Part shown: piece after piece, positions 17,636-26,651 of the stretch | Numbering within the stretch: the stretch's first letter is position 1 | Layout: every line of letters starts with the position of its first letter | Notes under the pieces: generated by a model | The model's input: the letters and a program-made list of their open reading frames with translations, nothing else | Database searches by the model: none | What the model was told of the DNA's origin: nothing | Translations under genes and position numbers: made by a program | Assembly (NCBI RefSeq): GCF_004114975.1 | Contig: NZ_CP030051.1 | Location: 4,960,001-5,024,000 of the forward strand | DNA: 64,000 nt | Origin: Bradyrhizobium guangdongense | GTDB taxonomy: Bacteria > Pseudomonadota > Alphaproteobacteria > Rhizobiales > Xanthobacteraceae | Direction of reading: 5' to 3'

Positions 17636-18745
17636 ATGGCGTTTTCCGGATTGGGCCTGCATCTCGGCAATCTCTCGCGCCTGTCGAACGCGCAGACGCG
17701 TTCGATCAGCCCCGAGAACTTCACAGGCGAAAAGGGCAAGGGCGGCATGGCCGTCGACGGTCCCGCGGCACGGCAGGCCCGTGACCTCGGCCAAGGCTGG
17801 AAGGTGTCGCCCTATGTCGTGATCGAGCCCGGCGCGACGTTCACACTCGCCGACATCAAGGGCCAGGGCGCGATCCAGCAGATCTGGATGACGCTGGCGC
17901 GCGGCCGCCTGCGCCATTCGATCCTGCGCGTGTATTGGGACGATCAGGAGCATCCGAGCGTAGAATGTCCAGCCGGTGATTTCTTCGCCTGCGGATGGGA
18001 GGAGTTCGCGCAGGTGTCGTCGCTCGCGGTCTGCGTCAACCCGGGCCGCGCCTTCAACTGCTACTGGGAAATGCCGTTCCGCAAGCGCGCCCGCCTCACG
18101 ATGGAGAACCGCAGCGAGGAAGCGCTCACGGTCTACTATCAGATCAACTACACCCTGACCGAGGTGCCCGAGGATTGCGCCTACTTCCATGCCCAATTCC
18201 GCCGCACCAATCCGCTTCCCTACAAGGAAGTCTACACCATCCTCGATGGCGTGAGCGGACGCGGCCACTATGTCGGCACCTACATGGCGTGGGGCGTCAA
18301 CAACAACGGCTGGTGGGGCGAAGGCGAGATCAAGTTCTTCATCGACGGCGACGGCGAATTCCCGACCATCTGCGGCACCGGCACCGAGGATTATTTCTGC
18401 GGTGCCTACAATTTCGATCCCTGTGTCGCGCATGCGGGCCAGCTACAATCGCGCTATGTGGAGTTCACCACGCCCTACGCCGGTCTGCCGCAAGTGATCC
18501 GCCCTGACGGCGTCTACAAGTCGCAGCAACGCTTCGGCATGTATCGCTGGCACATCCCCGACCCCATCCGTTTCCAGAGCGACCTTCGCGTGACGATCCA
18601 GGCGCTGGGCTGGCTGCCCGGCGTCAAGGAAGCCAAATACCTGCCGCTGCAGGACGATATCGCCTCGGTCGCGTTCTGGTATCAGACGCTGCCGACCTCG
18701 TCGTTTCCAACGCTGCCTGGCCCGGACTATCTGGAAATTGGTTAG
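17636..18745 (+). CDS. DUF2961 protein, glycoside hydrolase family 172 member
   Basis: A 369-residue protein of the DUF2961 family, some members of which are characterised GH172 enzymes (alpha-D-fructofuranosidase/difructose dianhydride and D-arabinofuranosidase activities). The two conserved acidic motifs are present: NNNGWWGEGEIKFFIDG (candidate glutamates E229/E231) and ICGTGTEDYFCGAYNF (E251), at about the spacing expected for the catalytic pair. It has no signal peptide, so a cytoplasmic enzyme is implied. It stands alone after the acyl-CoA ligase with a 91-bp gap. The assay substrate is unknown. Confidence 0.85.
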   Translation: MAFSGLGLHLGNLSRLSNAQTRSISPENFTGEKGKGGMAVDGPAARQARDLGQGWKVSPYVVIEPGATFTLADIKGQGAIQQIWMTLARGRLRHSILRVYWDDQEHPSVECPAGDFFACGWEEFAQVSSLAVCVNPGRAFNCYWEMPFRKRARLTMENRSEEALTVYYQINYTLTEVPEDCAYFHAQFRRTNPLPYKEVYTILDGVSGRGHYVGTYMAWGVNNNGWWGEGEIKFFIDGDGEFPTICGTGTEDYFCGAYNFDPCVAHAGQLQSRYVEFTTPYAGLPQVIRPDGVYKSQQRFGMYRWHIPDPIRFQSDLRVTIQALGWLPGVKEAKYLPLQDDIASVAFWYQTLPTSSFPTLPGPDYLEIG

Positions 18746-18820
18746 ATCGCGGCCAGTCGTAACGGGACCTGAGACGCTCTACCCGATGTCGGCCCAAAAT
18801 ATTCGAATGCGTCAAACCGG

Positions 18821-19687
18821 CTAGTTCACGACCTCCACCGTCGCGGAACGCCCCGCGACCAGCGACATTCCTTCGGGCACCTTGTCCAGCGCGATGCGTA
18901 CGGGCACGCGCTGGGCCAGCCGGACCCAGCTGAAGGTCGGGTTGACGTTCGCAAGCAGGCTTGCGCCCTCGGCGCGGTCGCGATCCTCGATGCCGGCGGC
19001 AATGCTTTCGACGTGGCCTGTGAGGGTACCCTTCTCACCCATCAGGCGAACCTGCGCCTTGTCGCCAATGCGGATGCGCGCGAGCTTCGTCTCCTCGAAA
19101 TAACCCTCCACATGCAGCGTGTCGCTGTCGACCAGCGCCATCACGCCTTTCCCGGCGGTGACGTAAGCGCCGGGCCGCAGATCCATGTTGGTGATCACAC
19201 CGTTCACGGAGGCCCGAACCTCGCTGCGATCGAGATTGAGCTGCGCGAGCGCGCGGTCGGCAACAGCCTGATCGAACGCAGCCTTGGCCTGAAGCTGGGT
19301 CGCGAGCACTTGCTCCTGCTTCTGCTGCGACACCGCATCCGTCGTCAGCGCGCTGTACCGCTTCAGATCGGCATTGGCCTGATCGAGCGTGGCCTGGTGC
19401 CCCGCGACCGACGCATCGGCCTGCCGCAGCGCCAGCGCGAACCGCTCGCGGTCGATCTTGAACAGCACCTCGCCGCGGCGGACGTTCTGATTGTCCCTGA
19501 CCAGCACGTCGGTGACGAAGCCCGAGACATCGGGCGCAACCTGAACCACGTCGGCGCGGACACGGCCGTCGCGCGTCCAGGGCGATTCCATGTAGTAGAC
19601 CCACAGCTCGCGGCCGACAGCGAGCGCCGCAACCACGGCAATAATCGTCACCGCAAGCCGGCCGAGCCGGGCAAAATTCCCTTTCAT
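18821..19687 (-). CDS. HlyD/EmrA-type membrane fusion protein (AaeA-like)
   Basis: A 288-residue adaptor with one N-terminal membrane helix (LAVTIIAVVAALAVG), then SPWTRDGRVRADVVQVAP, which is characteristic of the AaeA/EmrA group, a coiled-coil hairpin of about 70 residues and the lipoyl half RSEVRASVNGVITNMDLRPG. Its ATG overlaps the stop of the DUF1656 gene (ATGA). With the FUSC and DUF1656 proteins it makes a three-component pump for aromatic carboxylic acids, as in the E. coli aae system. An outer-membrane factor is not encoded here. Confidence 0.92.
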   Translation of the reverse strand: MKGNFARLGRLAVTIIAVVAALAVGRELWVYYMESPWTRDGRVRADVVQVAPDVSGFVTDVLVRDNQNVRRGEVLFKIDRERFALALRQADASVAGHQATLDQANADLKRYSALTTDAVSQQKQEQVLATQLQAKAAFDQAVADRALAQLNLDRSEVRASVNGVITNMDLRPGAYVTAGKGVMALVDSDTLHVEGYFEETKLARIRIGDKAQVRLMGEKGTLTGHVESIAAGIEDRDRAEGASLLANVNPTFSWVRLAQRVPVRIALDKVPEGMSLVAGRSATVEVVN

Positions 19688-19890
19688 GAGAGATACTCCG
19701 AGAGATAGACGACGCCGCCGAGCAGGCAGACGAAGACAGCAAAATCGAACAGCGCGCGGTGCCAGACCAGGCGGTAGAGATCGAAGCGCTGCATGACCAG
19801 GCGGAGAAGCGCGCTCAGCGCATAGGCGACGATGATCCAGAGCAGCAGCGCCGGCACGAGCACGCCGTAGATGTCGATCACATATCTCAT
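19684..19890 (-). CDS. DUF1656 inner-membrane protein
   Basis: A 68-residue protein with two predicted membrane helices (VLVPALLLWIIVAYALSALL and ALFDFAVFVCLLGGVVYL), the typical DUF1656 (AaeX-like) partner of FUSC pumps. Both ends overlap neighbours by ATGA, so translation is coupled FUSC > DUF1656 > HlyD. Its exact task in the pump is not established. Confidence 0.92.
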   Translation of the reverse strand: MRYVIDIYGVLVPALLLWIIVAYALSALLRLVMQRFDLYRLVWHRALFDFAVFVCLLGGVVYLSEYLS

Positions 19891-21938
19891 GCCGCCAGAC
19901 TCTCGCCTGCGCGCGGCCGGTAGGCCGGCGCGTCCGGGAACAAGCCCCGCCTGATGCCGACAAGGCCGATCAGAGCGTCTTCGCGCGCGCGGTCATTGGG
20001 ATCCTTCACGGCTTGGGCCAGGGCGCGATCGACGCTGGTCAGGAGGTCGTGGGGCATGCCACCGCCCGCATAGTTGCGGCACGCGGCGGCAAGCTGGTCG
20101 AGCATGTCGTCGATGACGGAGATGGTCGATACCGCAAGGCCGTAGCGCGCTCGGCGCAGATCAATGATGTTGATTCCGATGCGGAGCTGCACCAAGCTAT
20201 CGGCGTCGCGCCGGTCGCTCTCCGAGAGAAAGGCGATGCGCTGAACCAGAAGCCCGAGTCGGTGCAGCATGAGGCCCGCGAACTCCGCGCGGTCGTGCTT
20301 GCCCCGCCTCTCGGCGGCGATTGCGATCGTGATCCAACCCGACAACACCAGACGGTTGGCGATCCACTCGGCCCCCACTCCGCGCGCGATCCGCGTCACC
20401 AGTTCGGCGATCACGACGCCGACGAAAAAGGCGACGGCGGAATTGGCGTAGGACGCGAAATCCGCGCTGTAGGTGGATTGCAGCGCCAGCAGCGTCGCCG
20501 TGTTGGCCGCGAGCGCCATGCCGGTGCCTGCCGTTGCCGGCCGCGCGATCAGGAATCCATAGAGCAGGAAAGCCGGCGCGAGCGCGAAGACGAGCACTTC
20601 CAGGTGCGAGATTGCAGGGACCAACGCGAACAGATAGATCGCGACCACCACGATGGAGACGAGGGACCACAGGCCGAAACTGCGGATGAAGCGCGCAGGC
20701 TCGTCCTGCGCGGCAAAAAAGGAACAGGCCACCGCCGCCATCATCGGCGCCGAGGCGCCGTCAGGCCAGCCTGTGCCGATCCAGAACCCGCAGCAGATCA
20801 GGATGGCCGTTGCCGCGCCGGCGGCCGACCACATCGCGAGTCCGCGGTCCCGATGGCGTACAGACGCGGCGCCAGCCTCGGAATGGAAGGTCAGGTCGAG
20901 GGTCGATACGCTTCGGCTCTCGGCAATCGCCTCGGTCAGTTCACGGCAATCGCCCGAGAGATCGACGAGCTCGCGCAACCGCAACAGCAGGCTCGTGATG
21001 ATGATCCGCTCCCAGGACGTGCTGTCATCGAGCACGGCTTGCCGCTCGGCAATCATGTCGCGAATTCGTTCGGCCGGCTGCCGCGCGCCGACATCGCTGA
21101 CGATCCACTGCGCCAGATCTTCCAGCAATCGCTTCAGTTCCGGTTGCCGACGCAGCGCCTGGTCGCCGAGGGCAGCGAGCCGGTCTTCGAGCGAGGCGAT
21201 CACAGGCAGCAACATCAGCATCCGCAGCCGGATCTCGCCGAGACCGCTCACCACGTTACGATCGGTCAGGCGATCGTAGGCCAGATGGGTCGAGAGCGTG
21301 TCGATCTCGACGATGTCGGTCGCGAGCTTGATACGCCTGCCGCGGCGGCTTTCACTTGTGCCCTCATGCAGCAGAACGACCTGGCTGAGGTGGCGTGCAT
21401 CGGAGAGCCAGCTATCGACTCGGGCCGCAACAGCAGGCGCCACGCTGCGCGGAAGCACGATGGTCGAGACCAGGCTGGCGCAGATGATGCCGAGCGAGAT
21501 TTCCTCGAGCCTCGCGACCGCTGTATCGAAGATCGCGCCGGGCTCGGACACCGATGGAAAGCCGATCAGCGCCACCGTGTAACCGGCCAGCATGAAGACA
21601 TAGCTGCGCGGCGTGCCGTCGAGCAGCGACAGATAAAGGCAGAACCCGACCCAGAGCGCGATGGCGAGGCACAGCAATTCCGGCGCGTCGATCAGGTTCG
21701 GCACCAGCGCCACCGTCATGATCGCCCCGACCAGCGTGCCCATGACGCGGAAAAGCGCCTTCGAGCTGGTGGCGCCGGCCAGCGGCTGCGAGGTGATGTA
21801 GACGGTCGCCATCGCCCAATAGGGCCGCGGCAGGTCCATGGCGAGCGCGATGACGAGCGCCAGCATCGACGCGGCAAACGTCTTCAAAGCAAAGATCAGG
21901 TCCGCATGGCGGACCAGAAACGGTTCATCTGTGCGCAT
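19887..21938 (-). CDS. FUSC family aromatic acid exporter (AaeB-like)
   Basis: A 683-residue inner-membrane protein from the ATG giving MRTDEPFLVRHADLIFALK. It has two clusters of hydrophobic helices (residues about 20-170 and 375-520) separated by a helical cytoplasmic region and followed by a soluble C-terminal part, the FUSC layout. The family motif region PRPYWAMATVYITSQP is present. It probably exports hydroxylated aromatic acids. Only 2 bp separate it from the MarR gene. The long antisense reading frame over the same bases is a GC-rich shadow. Confidence 0.93.
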   Translation of the reverse strand: MRTDEPFLVRHADLIFALKTFAASMLALVIALAMDLPRPYWAMATVYITSQPLAGATSSKALFRVMGTLVGAIMTVALVPNLIDAPELLCLAIALWVGFCLYLSLLDGTPRSYVFMLAGYTVALIGFPSVSEPGAIFDTAVARLEEISLGIICASLVSTIVLPRSVAPAVAARVDSWLSDARHLSQVVLLHEGTSESRRGRRIKLATDIVEIDTLSTHLAYDRLTDRNVVSGLGEIRLRMLMLLPVIASLEDRLAALGDQALRRQPELKRLLEDLAQWIVSDVGARQPAERIRDMIAERQAVLDDSTSWERIIITSLLLRLRELVDLSGDCRELTEAIAESRSVSTLDLTFHSEAGAASVRHRDRGLAMWSAAGAATAILICCGFWIGTGWPDGASAPMMAAVACSFFAAQDEPARFIRSFGLWSLVSIVVVAIYLFALVPAISHLEVLVFALAPAFLLYGFLIARPATAGTGMALAANTATLLALQSTYSADFASYANSAVAFFVGVVIAELVTRIARGVGAEWIANRLVLSGWITIAIAAERRGKHDRAEFAGLMLHRLGLLVQRIAFLSESDRRDADSLVQLRIGINIIDLRRARYGLAVSTISVIDDMLDQLAAACRNYAGGGMPHDLLTSVDRALAQAVKDPNDRAREDALIGLVGIRRGLFPDAPAYRPRAGESLAA

Positions 21939-21940
21939 CG

Positions 21941-22414
21941 CTACTTCGCCTCGGGGCCGGCCTTGGCGTCCTGCAGCCGGGCGGCTCGCTGTTCGATGCG
22001 CTGAAGAGTCCTGAAGGTGATGGCAAGTTCCTCGGATCGGATATCCTTCAGGAGGCTGGCCCGCACGCGGCGCAGCACCCGGTTGGTCTCCTCGACCTTG
22101 GTTTCGCCCGCTTTGGTCAGATGGAGCGTCTTGGCTCGGCGATCGGTCGGGTCTTCCCGCCGCTCCACCAGGCCTTCGGCCTGAAGCAGATCGACCAGCC
22201 GGACCAGCGACGGTCCCTCGATGCCGAGTTCGTCGGCGAGCACGCCCTGCCGCACGTTCTCGCCCTGGCGCGACAGCACCAGGAGTGGAATTGCAGTCGC
22301 GTAGGACAGGCCGTGGTCGGACAGCGCCTGATCCGACTCGCGCCGCCAAAGGCGGGCGAGGCGCGCGACGAGCCGGCCGATTTCGCTGTGGATATGAGGC
22401 TGGGAGGGAACCAC
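21941..22414 (-). CDS. MarR family regulator of the FUSC efflux operon
   Basis: A 157-residue winged-helix repressor starting at GTG (MVPSQPHIHSEIGRLVARL). The HTH reads VLADELGIEGPSLVRLVDLL and the wing EGLVERREDPTDRRAKTLHL, both close to the MarR consensus. First gene of the efflux operon; a palindrome just upstream (22419-22440) is a likely autoregulatory operator. In such operons aromatic ligands relieve repression and switch on the pump. The ligand is unknown. Confidence 0.92.
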   Translation of the reverse strand: MVPSQPHIHSEIGRLVARLARLWRRESDQALSDHGLSYATAIPLLVLSRQGENVRQGVLADELGIEGPSLVRLVDLLQAEGLVERREDPTDRRAKTLHLTKAGETKVEETNRVLRRVRASLLKDIRSEELAITFRTLQRIEQRAARLQDAKAGPEAK

Positions 22415-22418
22415 GCCA

Positions 22419-22440
22419 AATAGATAGGAGACTAACTATT
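22419..22440. promoter_or_regulatory. Candidate MarR operator of the efflux operon
   Basis: Imperfect inverted repeat with outer arms AATAG / CTATT and inner TAG / CTA, beginning 5 bp upstream of the GTG of the MarR gene. Position and symmetry fit a MarR-family site covering the promoter or ribosome binding region. Unproven. Confidence 0.45.
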
Positions 22441-22546
22441 AGCTCGCAATCCTAAAGCCGATCACGAAATGGCGACCGGCTCGCGGCATCTCGCATGGGG
22501 TTCCCGAGCGCCGCGCACCGGCTGGGTTTACAGGCTGCGCCCCGGC

Positions 22547-23455
22547 TCACTTCACCAGGTATACGTCCGGATCAGCGCTAGAGCTCGGGTTCTTGAAGGC
22601 GTTGCGCAAAGCGGCCGACATCGGGACGTTGTAGTTGAGGCCGTTCGGCGGCGTCGGCGATTCCAGCCACTTCCTGTAGAGCACCTCGATCTCCGGGCTC
22701 GCATAGAGTTCGGCCGTGGCGCGATCGGCCAGCGCCTTGAACGGCGCATCGTCCCGACGCAGCATGATGCCGTAGGGTTCAGGCTTGGAGAAGGTCTCCT
22801 CGCTGATCATGAACTGGCCCGGCTCCTTGGAGCGCGCGATGGCAACCGCGAGCTGCACGTCATCGAGCGCATAGGCCTGCGCGCGGTCGGTCTCCAGCAA
22901 CAGGAACGCTTCAGCCTGATCCACGGCCGGCATGATCTTGATGCCGAGGTTGCGCTCGGAATTGACCTTGGCCAGCTGGTTCAGGTTGACCGAACCTCCC
23001 ACCGCCGTGACCGCCTTGCCCTTGAGGTCGTCGATAGTGTTGATCTTGGCGGCCTTCTTCGCTGCAAATCGCGTCGCGCTGAGGAAGTGCGTGTTGGTGA
23101 AGGCGACCTGCTTCTGGCGATCGGCGTTGTTGGTGGTCGCCGAGCAGTGCAGATCGAGCGTGCCGTTCACCATCAGCGGGATGCGGTTCGACGAGGTGAC
23201 GGCGACATAGTCGACGGCGATGTCGGGCATGGCGAGCTGCTTCTTCACGGCATCGACGATCTTCAAACAGATGTCCATGGCAAAGCCGACCGGCTTCTGG
23301 TTGCCGTCGAGATAGCTGAAGGGCACGGAGGCTTCCTGATAGCCCAGGGTGATCTTCTTGGTCTCCTTGACCTTCTGAAGCGTCCCCGTGAGATCCTCGG
23401 CCGAGGCCGCGCCTGCAAGACATGTGACGGCCAGAACAACGGCGGGTAGACGCAT
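22547..23455 (-). CDS. Polar amino-acid-type ABC transporter solute-binding protein (orphan)
   Basis: A 302-residue secreted protein starting MRLPAVVLAVTCLAGAASA (signal peptide, cleaved after ASA) behind an AGGAGCC site. The SBP family 3 fold is clear: TLGYQEASVPFSYLDGNQKP, VGFAMDICLKIVDAVKK, LDLHCSATTNNADRQKQVAF and DDLKGKAVTAVGGSVN, the glutamate/aspartate-binding pattern. No permease or ATPase gene is adjacent, so it must use subunits encoded elsewhere. It is divergent from two amidohydrolases, which may act on the imported compound. Confidence 0.87.
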   Translation of the reverse strand: MRLPAVVLAVTCLAGAASAEDLTGTLQKVKETKKITLGYQEASVPFSYLDGNQKPVGFAMDICLKIVDAVKKQLAMPDIAVDYVAVTSSNRIPLMVNGTLDLHCSATTNNADRQKQVAFTNTHFLSATRFAAKKAAKINTIDDLKGKAVTAVGGSVNLNQLAKVNSERNLGIKIMPAVDQAEAFLLLETDRAQAYALDDVQLAVAIARSKEPGQFMISEETFSKPEPYGIMLRRDDAPFKALADRATAELYASPEIEVLYRKWLESPTPPNGLNYNVPMSAALRNAFKNPSSSADPDVYLVK

Positions 23456-23683
23456 CGGGGGGCTCCTGAATGGGCTGCGCCTCCATCTCGGGCGCAATCG
23501 AGATTCTGGTAGCCCAGGCGCGCGCCAATCACCAGATCAGCCCGCGTCTATCAGCTATCCCCGCCTTCGATAGGTGCGAGGACATCAGGGAGAACGCATA
23601 TATTTTGATCAAATCCCGCGCTACATTGCTGCACGCCTGCCATCTCCCCGATTGCTATAAGTTCTCGATCAAGATTCCCTGCC

Positions 23684-24925
23684 ATGATCACCCAGACAGC
23701 CTTCGACCTGATCTTCCGCAACGCTCGATTGCGCTCATCCCCGTTGCCCGTAGATATCGGCGTGAAAGTCGGGCGTATTGCCGCGATCGAACCCAGGCTG
23801 GCCTGCGAAGCCGTCGAAGTCGATCTCGAGGGCCGGCTGGCCCTGCCCGGCTTCGTCGACACCCACATCCATCTCGACAAGGCCTGCATCCTCGAGCGCT
23901 GCGGGCACATTCACGGCACGCTCGGCGATGCGATCCGTACCGTCTCGGCGATGAAGCGTGACTTCACCACCGACGACGTCTATGCGCGCGGCGCCAAAGT
24001 GCTCGAGCGCGCCATCGTGCACGGCACGACGCGGATGCGGACCCATGTCGAGATCGACCCGCGCATCGGCTTGCGGAGCTTCGAGGCAATCAAAGCGCTC
24101 AAGCGCGATTATGCCTGGGCGATAGATCTGTCGCTTTGCGTCTTCCCGCAGGAAGGCCTGACCAACGATCCCGGAGCCGACGAACTGCTGGTGGAGGCCT
24201 TGCGCGACGGCGCTGATGCGATCGGTGGTTGCCCGTATACGGACACCGACCCGAGCGCACATCTCGCACGCATTTTCGACCTCGCCCAGGAGTTCGACCT
24301 CGACGTCGACCTCCATCTCGATTTCGATCTCGATCCGTCCTGGTCGCATCTCGACGAGGTCATCAGGCAGACCGAGCGGCGCAACTACGGCGGCCGCGTC
24401 GCGATCGGGCATGCCACAAAACTATCCGCCATGCCGCCGGACCGGCTGAAGGCTACCACCGCGCAACTGGCGAAGGCCGGCGTTGCCGTCACGGTGCTGC
24501 CGGCGACCGATCTCTATTTGATGGGACGCGAGGCCACCCACAACGCGCCGCGCGGGCTGACGCTCGCGCACAAGCTCGCGGGCGACAGTGTCGTCTGCTC
24601 GGTCGCGACCAACAACGTGCTCAACCCGTTCACACCGTTCGGCGATGCCTCGCTGCTGCGGATGGCGAACTTTTACGCCAACACCGCCCACGCCTCCGTC
24701 AGCGATTTCGACACCTGCCTCGACCTTGTCACCGAGCTGCCGGCGCGGCTGATGAACCTCGGAGATTACGGGATCGCAGTCGGCAAGCTCGCCGATCTCG
24801 TCGTGCTCGACATCAAAGACAGCCGCTTCGCCGTGGCGGAGCTGCCGGATATCCTGATGGGCTTCAAGAATGGCCGACAGACCTTTGAGCGCGCGCCGGC
24901 CAAGCTGCTTCGTCCGCGAAACTGA
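23684..24925 (+). CDS. Amidohydrolase family protein, cytosine-deaminase-like subgroup lacking the metal Asp
   Basis: A 413-residue TIM-barrel amidohydrolase. It has the HxH pair H61/H63 in DTHIHLDKACIL, H211 in DVDLHLDFDLD and H243 in IGHATKLSAM. Where cytosine deaminase carries GHDD with its metal-ligand aspartate, this protein reads ATNNVLNPFTPFGD, so the Asp is Asn. I think this is a subgroup trait, and activity may differ from deamination of cytosine. It lies 35 bp upstream of the paralogue at 24961 and the two are co-transcribed. Substrate unknown. Confidence 0.8.
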   Translation: MITQTAFDLIFRNARLRSSPLPVDIGVKVGRIAAIEPRLACEAVEVDLEGRLALPGFVDTHIHLDKACILERCGHIHGTLGDAIRTVSAMKRDFTTDDVYARGAKVLERAIVHGTTRMRTHVEIDPRIGLRSFEAIKALKRDYAWAIDLSLCVFPQEGLTNDPGADELLVEALRDGADAIGGCPYTDTDPSAHLARIFDLAQEFDLDVDLHLDFDLDPSWSHLDEVIRQTERRNYGGRVAIGHATKLSAMPPDRLKATTAQLAKAGVAVTVLPATDLYLMGREATHNAPRGLTLAHKLAGDSVVCSVATNNVLNPFTPFGDASLLRMANFYANTAHASVSDFDTCLDLVTELPARLMNLGDYGIAVGKLADLVVLDIKDSRFAVAELPDILMGFKNGRQTFERAPAKLLRPRN

Positions 24926-24960
24926 GCGCGCGCGACATCAATCGATCAACGGAGCACCGG

Positions 24961-26166
24961 ATGGCCTTCGACAAGATCTTCCTGAACGCCCGCTTCGACG
25001 ACGGGACGCCGCATCACATCGCGGTCAAGGACGGTCGCATCGCCGCGCTCCTGCCGACTGATGCGCCCACAGACGGCGCCGCGACCATCGACCTCGGCAA
25101 CGCGCTGGTCGCTCCAGGCTTCGTGGAAGGCCACATCCATCTCGACACCAGCTTCTATGGCGATGCCTGGCGTCCGCACAAGCCCTGCACCAACGGTTTC
25201 AACGTGCACGAACGCGTCGCCTTCCAGGCCCAGAACATGGCTGAGGCCGCACCGATGGACGTACGGGCGCGCAACCAGCTCGATCTCTGCATCGGTCACG
25301 GCACCACGCAAATGCGCAGCCACGTCATGGTCGACGGCTCGGTCGGCCTGAAGTCGCTGGAGACGATCTTGCGCGTGCGCGAGGACTATCGCGGCCTGAT
25401 CGACATTCAGCTCGTCGCCTTTCCCCAGAGCGGCATCTTGACGAGCCCCGGCACACCGCAACTGCTCGACGAGGCCATCGGCCTCGGCGCAAACCTCGTC
25501 GGCGGGCTGGATCCCGCAAGCTTTGATCGCGATGTCGAGAAGCACCTCGACGTCGTGTTTGGCGTCGCCGACAAGCACGGCGTCGACGTCGACATTCACT
25601 TGCACGACATGGGTACGCTCGGCGCCTTCGAGATCGAGCAGATCGCGGCGCGGACGCGCGCGCTCGGCATGGAGGGCCACGTCGCCATCAGCCACGCTTA
25701 TGGACTTGGCGACATCACGATGGACCAGCTCAAATCAGTCGCCGACACCCTCGCTCGTTCCGGCGTCGCGATCATGACGAATGCGCCCGGCACGCGGCCG
25801 TTCCCGCCAATTCTTGTCCTGCGCAATGCCGGCGTCACCGTATTCAGCGGCAATGACAACATCCGCGATTCCTGGTGGCCCTATGGCGACGGCGACATGC
25901 TGCGCCGGGCGACGACGCTCGGCTATCGCTCGGGCTTCAACACCGACGGGGAGTTGCGGGTCGCATTCGACCTGGTCACTGCGTCGGGCGCCAAGGCGCT
26001 GAGGCTCGAAGATTACGGCCTGCGGGTGGGTGCCAAAGCCGATTTCGTGACGTTGGACGCAGAGCATGTGCCGGAGGCCGTGGTCGCGGCGCCCCCGGGC
26101 CGCGCTGTCTACAAGGCAGGTATGCTTGTTGCGTCTAACGGTACGATTGTCGGGAGACAACGCTGA
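24961..26166 (+). CDS. Amidohydrolase, cytosine deaminase-like (CodA subgroup)
   Basis: A 401-residue amidohydrolase with EGHIHLDTSFYG (HxH), VDIHLHDMGT, AISHAYGLG and SGNDNIRDSWWPYGDGDM, which keeps the aspartate of the deaminase motif. The match to CodA-like enzymes extends to the preserved order and spacing of all metal ligands. Hydrolytic deamination or ring opening of a pyrimidine, triazine or hydantoin-like substrate is likely. It is the second gene of a two-gene unit with a divergent binding protein for uptake. Confidence 0.82.
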   Translation: MAFDKIFLNARFDDGTPHHIAVKDGRIAALLPTDAPTDGAATIDLGNALVAPGFVEGHIHLDTSFYGDAWRPHKPCTNGFNVHERVAFQAQNMAEAAPMDVRARNQLDLCIGHGTTQMRSHVMVDGSVGLKSLETILRVREDYRGLIDIQLVAFPQSGILTSPGTPQLLDEAIGLGANLVGGLDPASFDRDVEKHLDVVFGVADKHGVDVDIHLHDMGTLGAFEIEQIAARTRALGMEGHVAISHAYGLGDITMDQLKSVADTLARSGVAIMTNAPGTRPFPPILVLRNAGVTVFSGNDNIRDSWWPYGDGDMLRRATTLGYRSGFNTDGELRVAFDLVTASGAKALRLEDYGLRVGAKADFVTLDAEHVPEAVVAAPPGRAVYKAGMLVASNGTIVGRQR

Positions 26167-26318
26167 TCATTGGGTCTTTTCGGCCCGATTTCTCGCGAAT
26201 TCGCGGCCGAATCCCGAGTCCGGTAGAATCCCGGACCGTATCCCAACGCGTTGCGAGAAAGGTGGCACTAACCATAATACGACACGCGTCCTGACCGTCT
26301 GCGTTCTCTGAGGAAGTT

Positions 26319-26636
26319 ATGGATCTGTTCAGCGCATTCAGCAGCATCGATTACCAATCTATTCGGGCCAACACGCCCGCCGAAATGGCCGTCAAGCGAT
26401 TGAACGGCATCGGCGAAGCGCTCTCCAGCCTCGATATCTCGGCGATCCATTCGCGCGACGACATGGCCCGCGCGCTGTGGACGCTCGACACCGCCGACAA
26501 ATGCATTCGCATGATCCTGACCGAATTCAGGAGCGTACGCACTAAGGACGTCGTCCGCCAAGCCAAGAGCCTGATCGACCTGATCGAGGCCGCCCGCGAC
26601 GAAGTCTCGAGCTATCGTGGCATGGTCCTGAGCTGA
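26319..26636 (+). CDS. Conserved hypothetical protein (105 aa), helical
   Basis: Starts MDLFSAFSSIDYQSIRANTP behind a GAGGAAGTT site. Nearly all helical by composition (LNGIGEALSSLDISAIH, DDMARALWTLDTADKCIRMI), cytoplasmic, no known domain. The 152 bp before it contain only short GC-rich repeats (CCGAATCCCG-like). It meets the DUF1932 gene tail to tail with 15 bp between. Function not known. Confidence 0.6.
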   Translation: MDLFSAFSSIDYQSIRANTPAEMAVKRLNGIGEALSSLDISAIHSRDDMARALWTLDTADKCIRMILTEFRSVRTKDVVRQAKSLIDLIEAARDEVSSYRGMVLS

Positions 26637-26651
26637 ACGTGGCGCTCGGCC

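Noticed and set aside
20013..22004. 663-codon open frame on the plus strand across the FUSC gene
   Set aside because: Antisense shadow in GC-rich DNA; composition is Arg/Gln/Asp/His-rich without any domain, while the minus strand encodes a clear FUSC protein.
26167..26318. Possible small RNA or repeat
   Set aside because: Only a few short CCGAATCCCG-like repetitions; no stable hairpin or promoter pattern could be supported.
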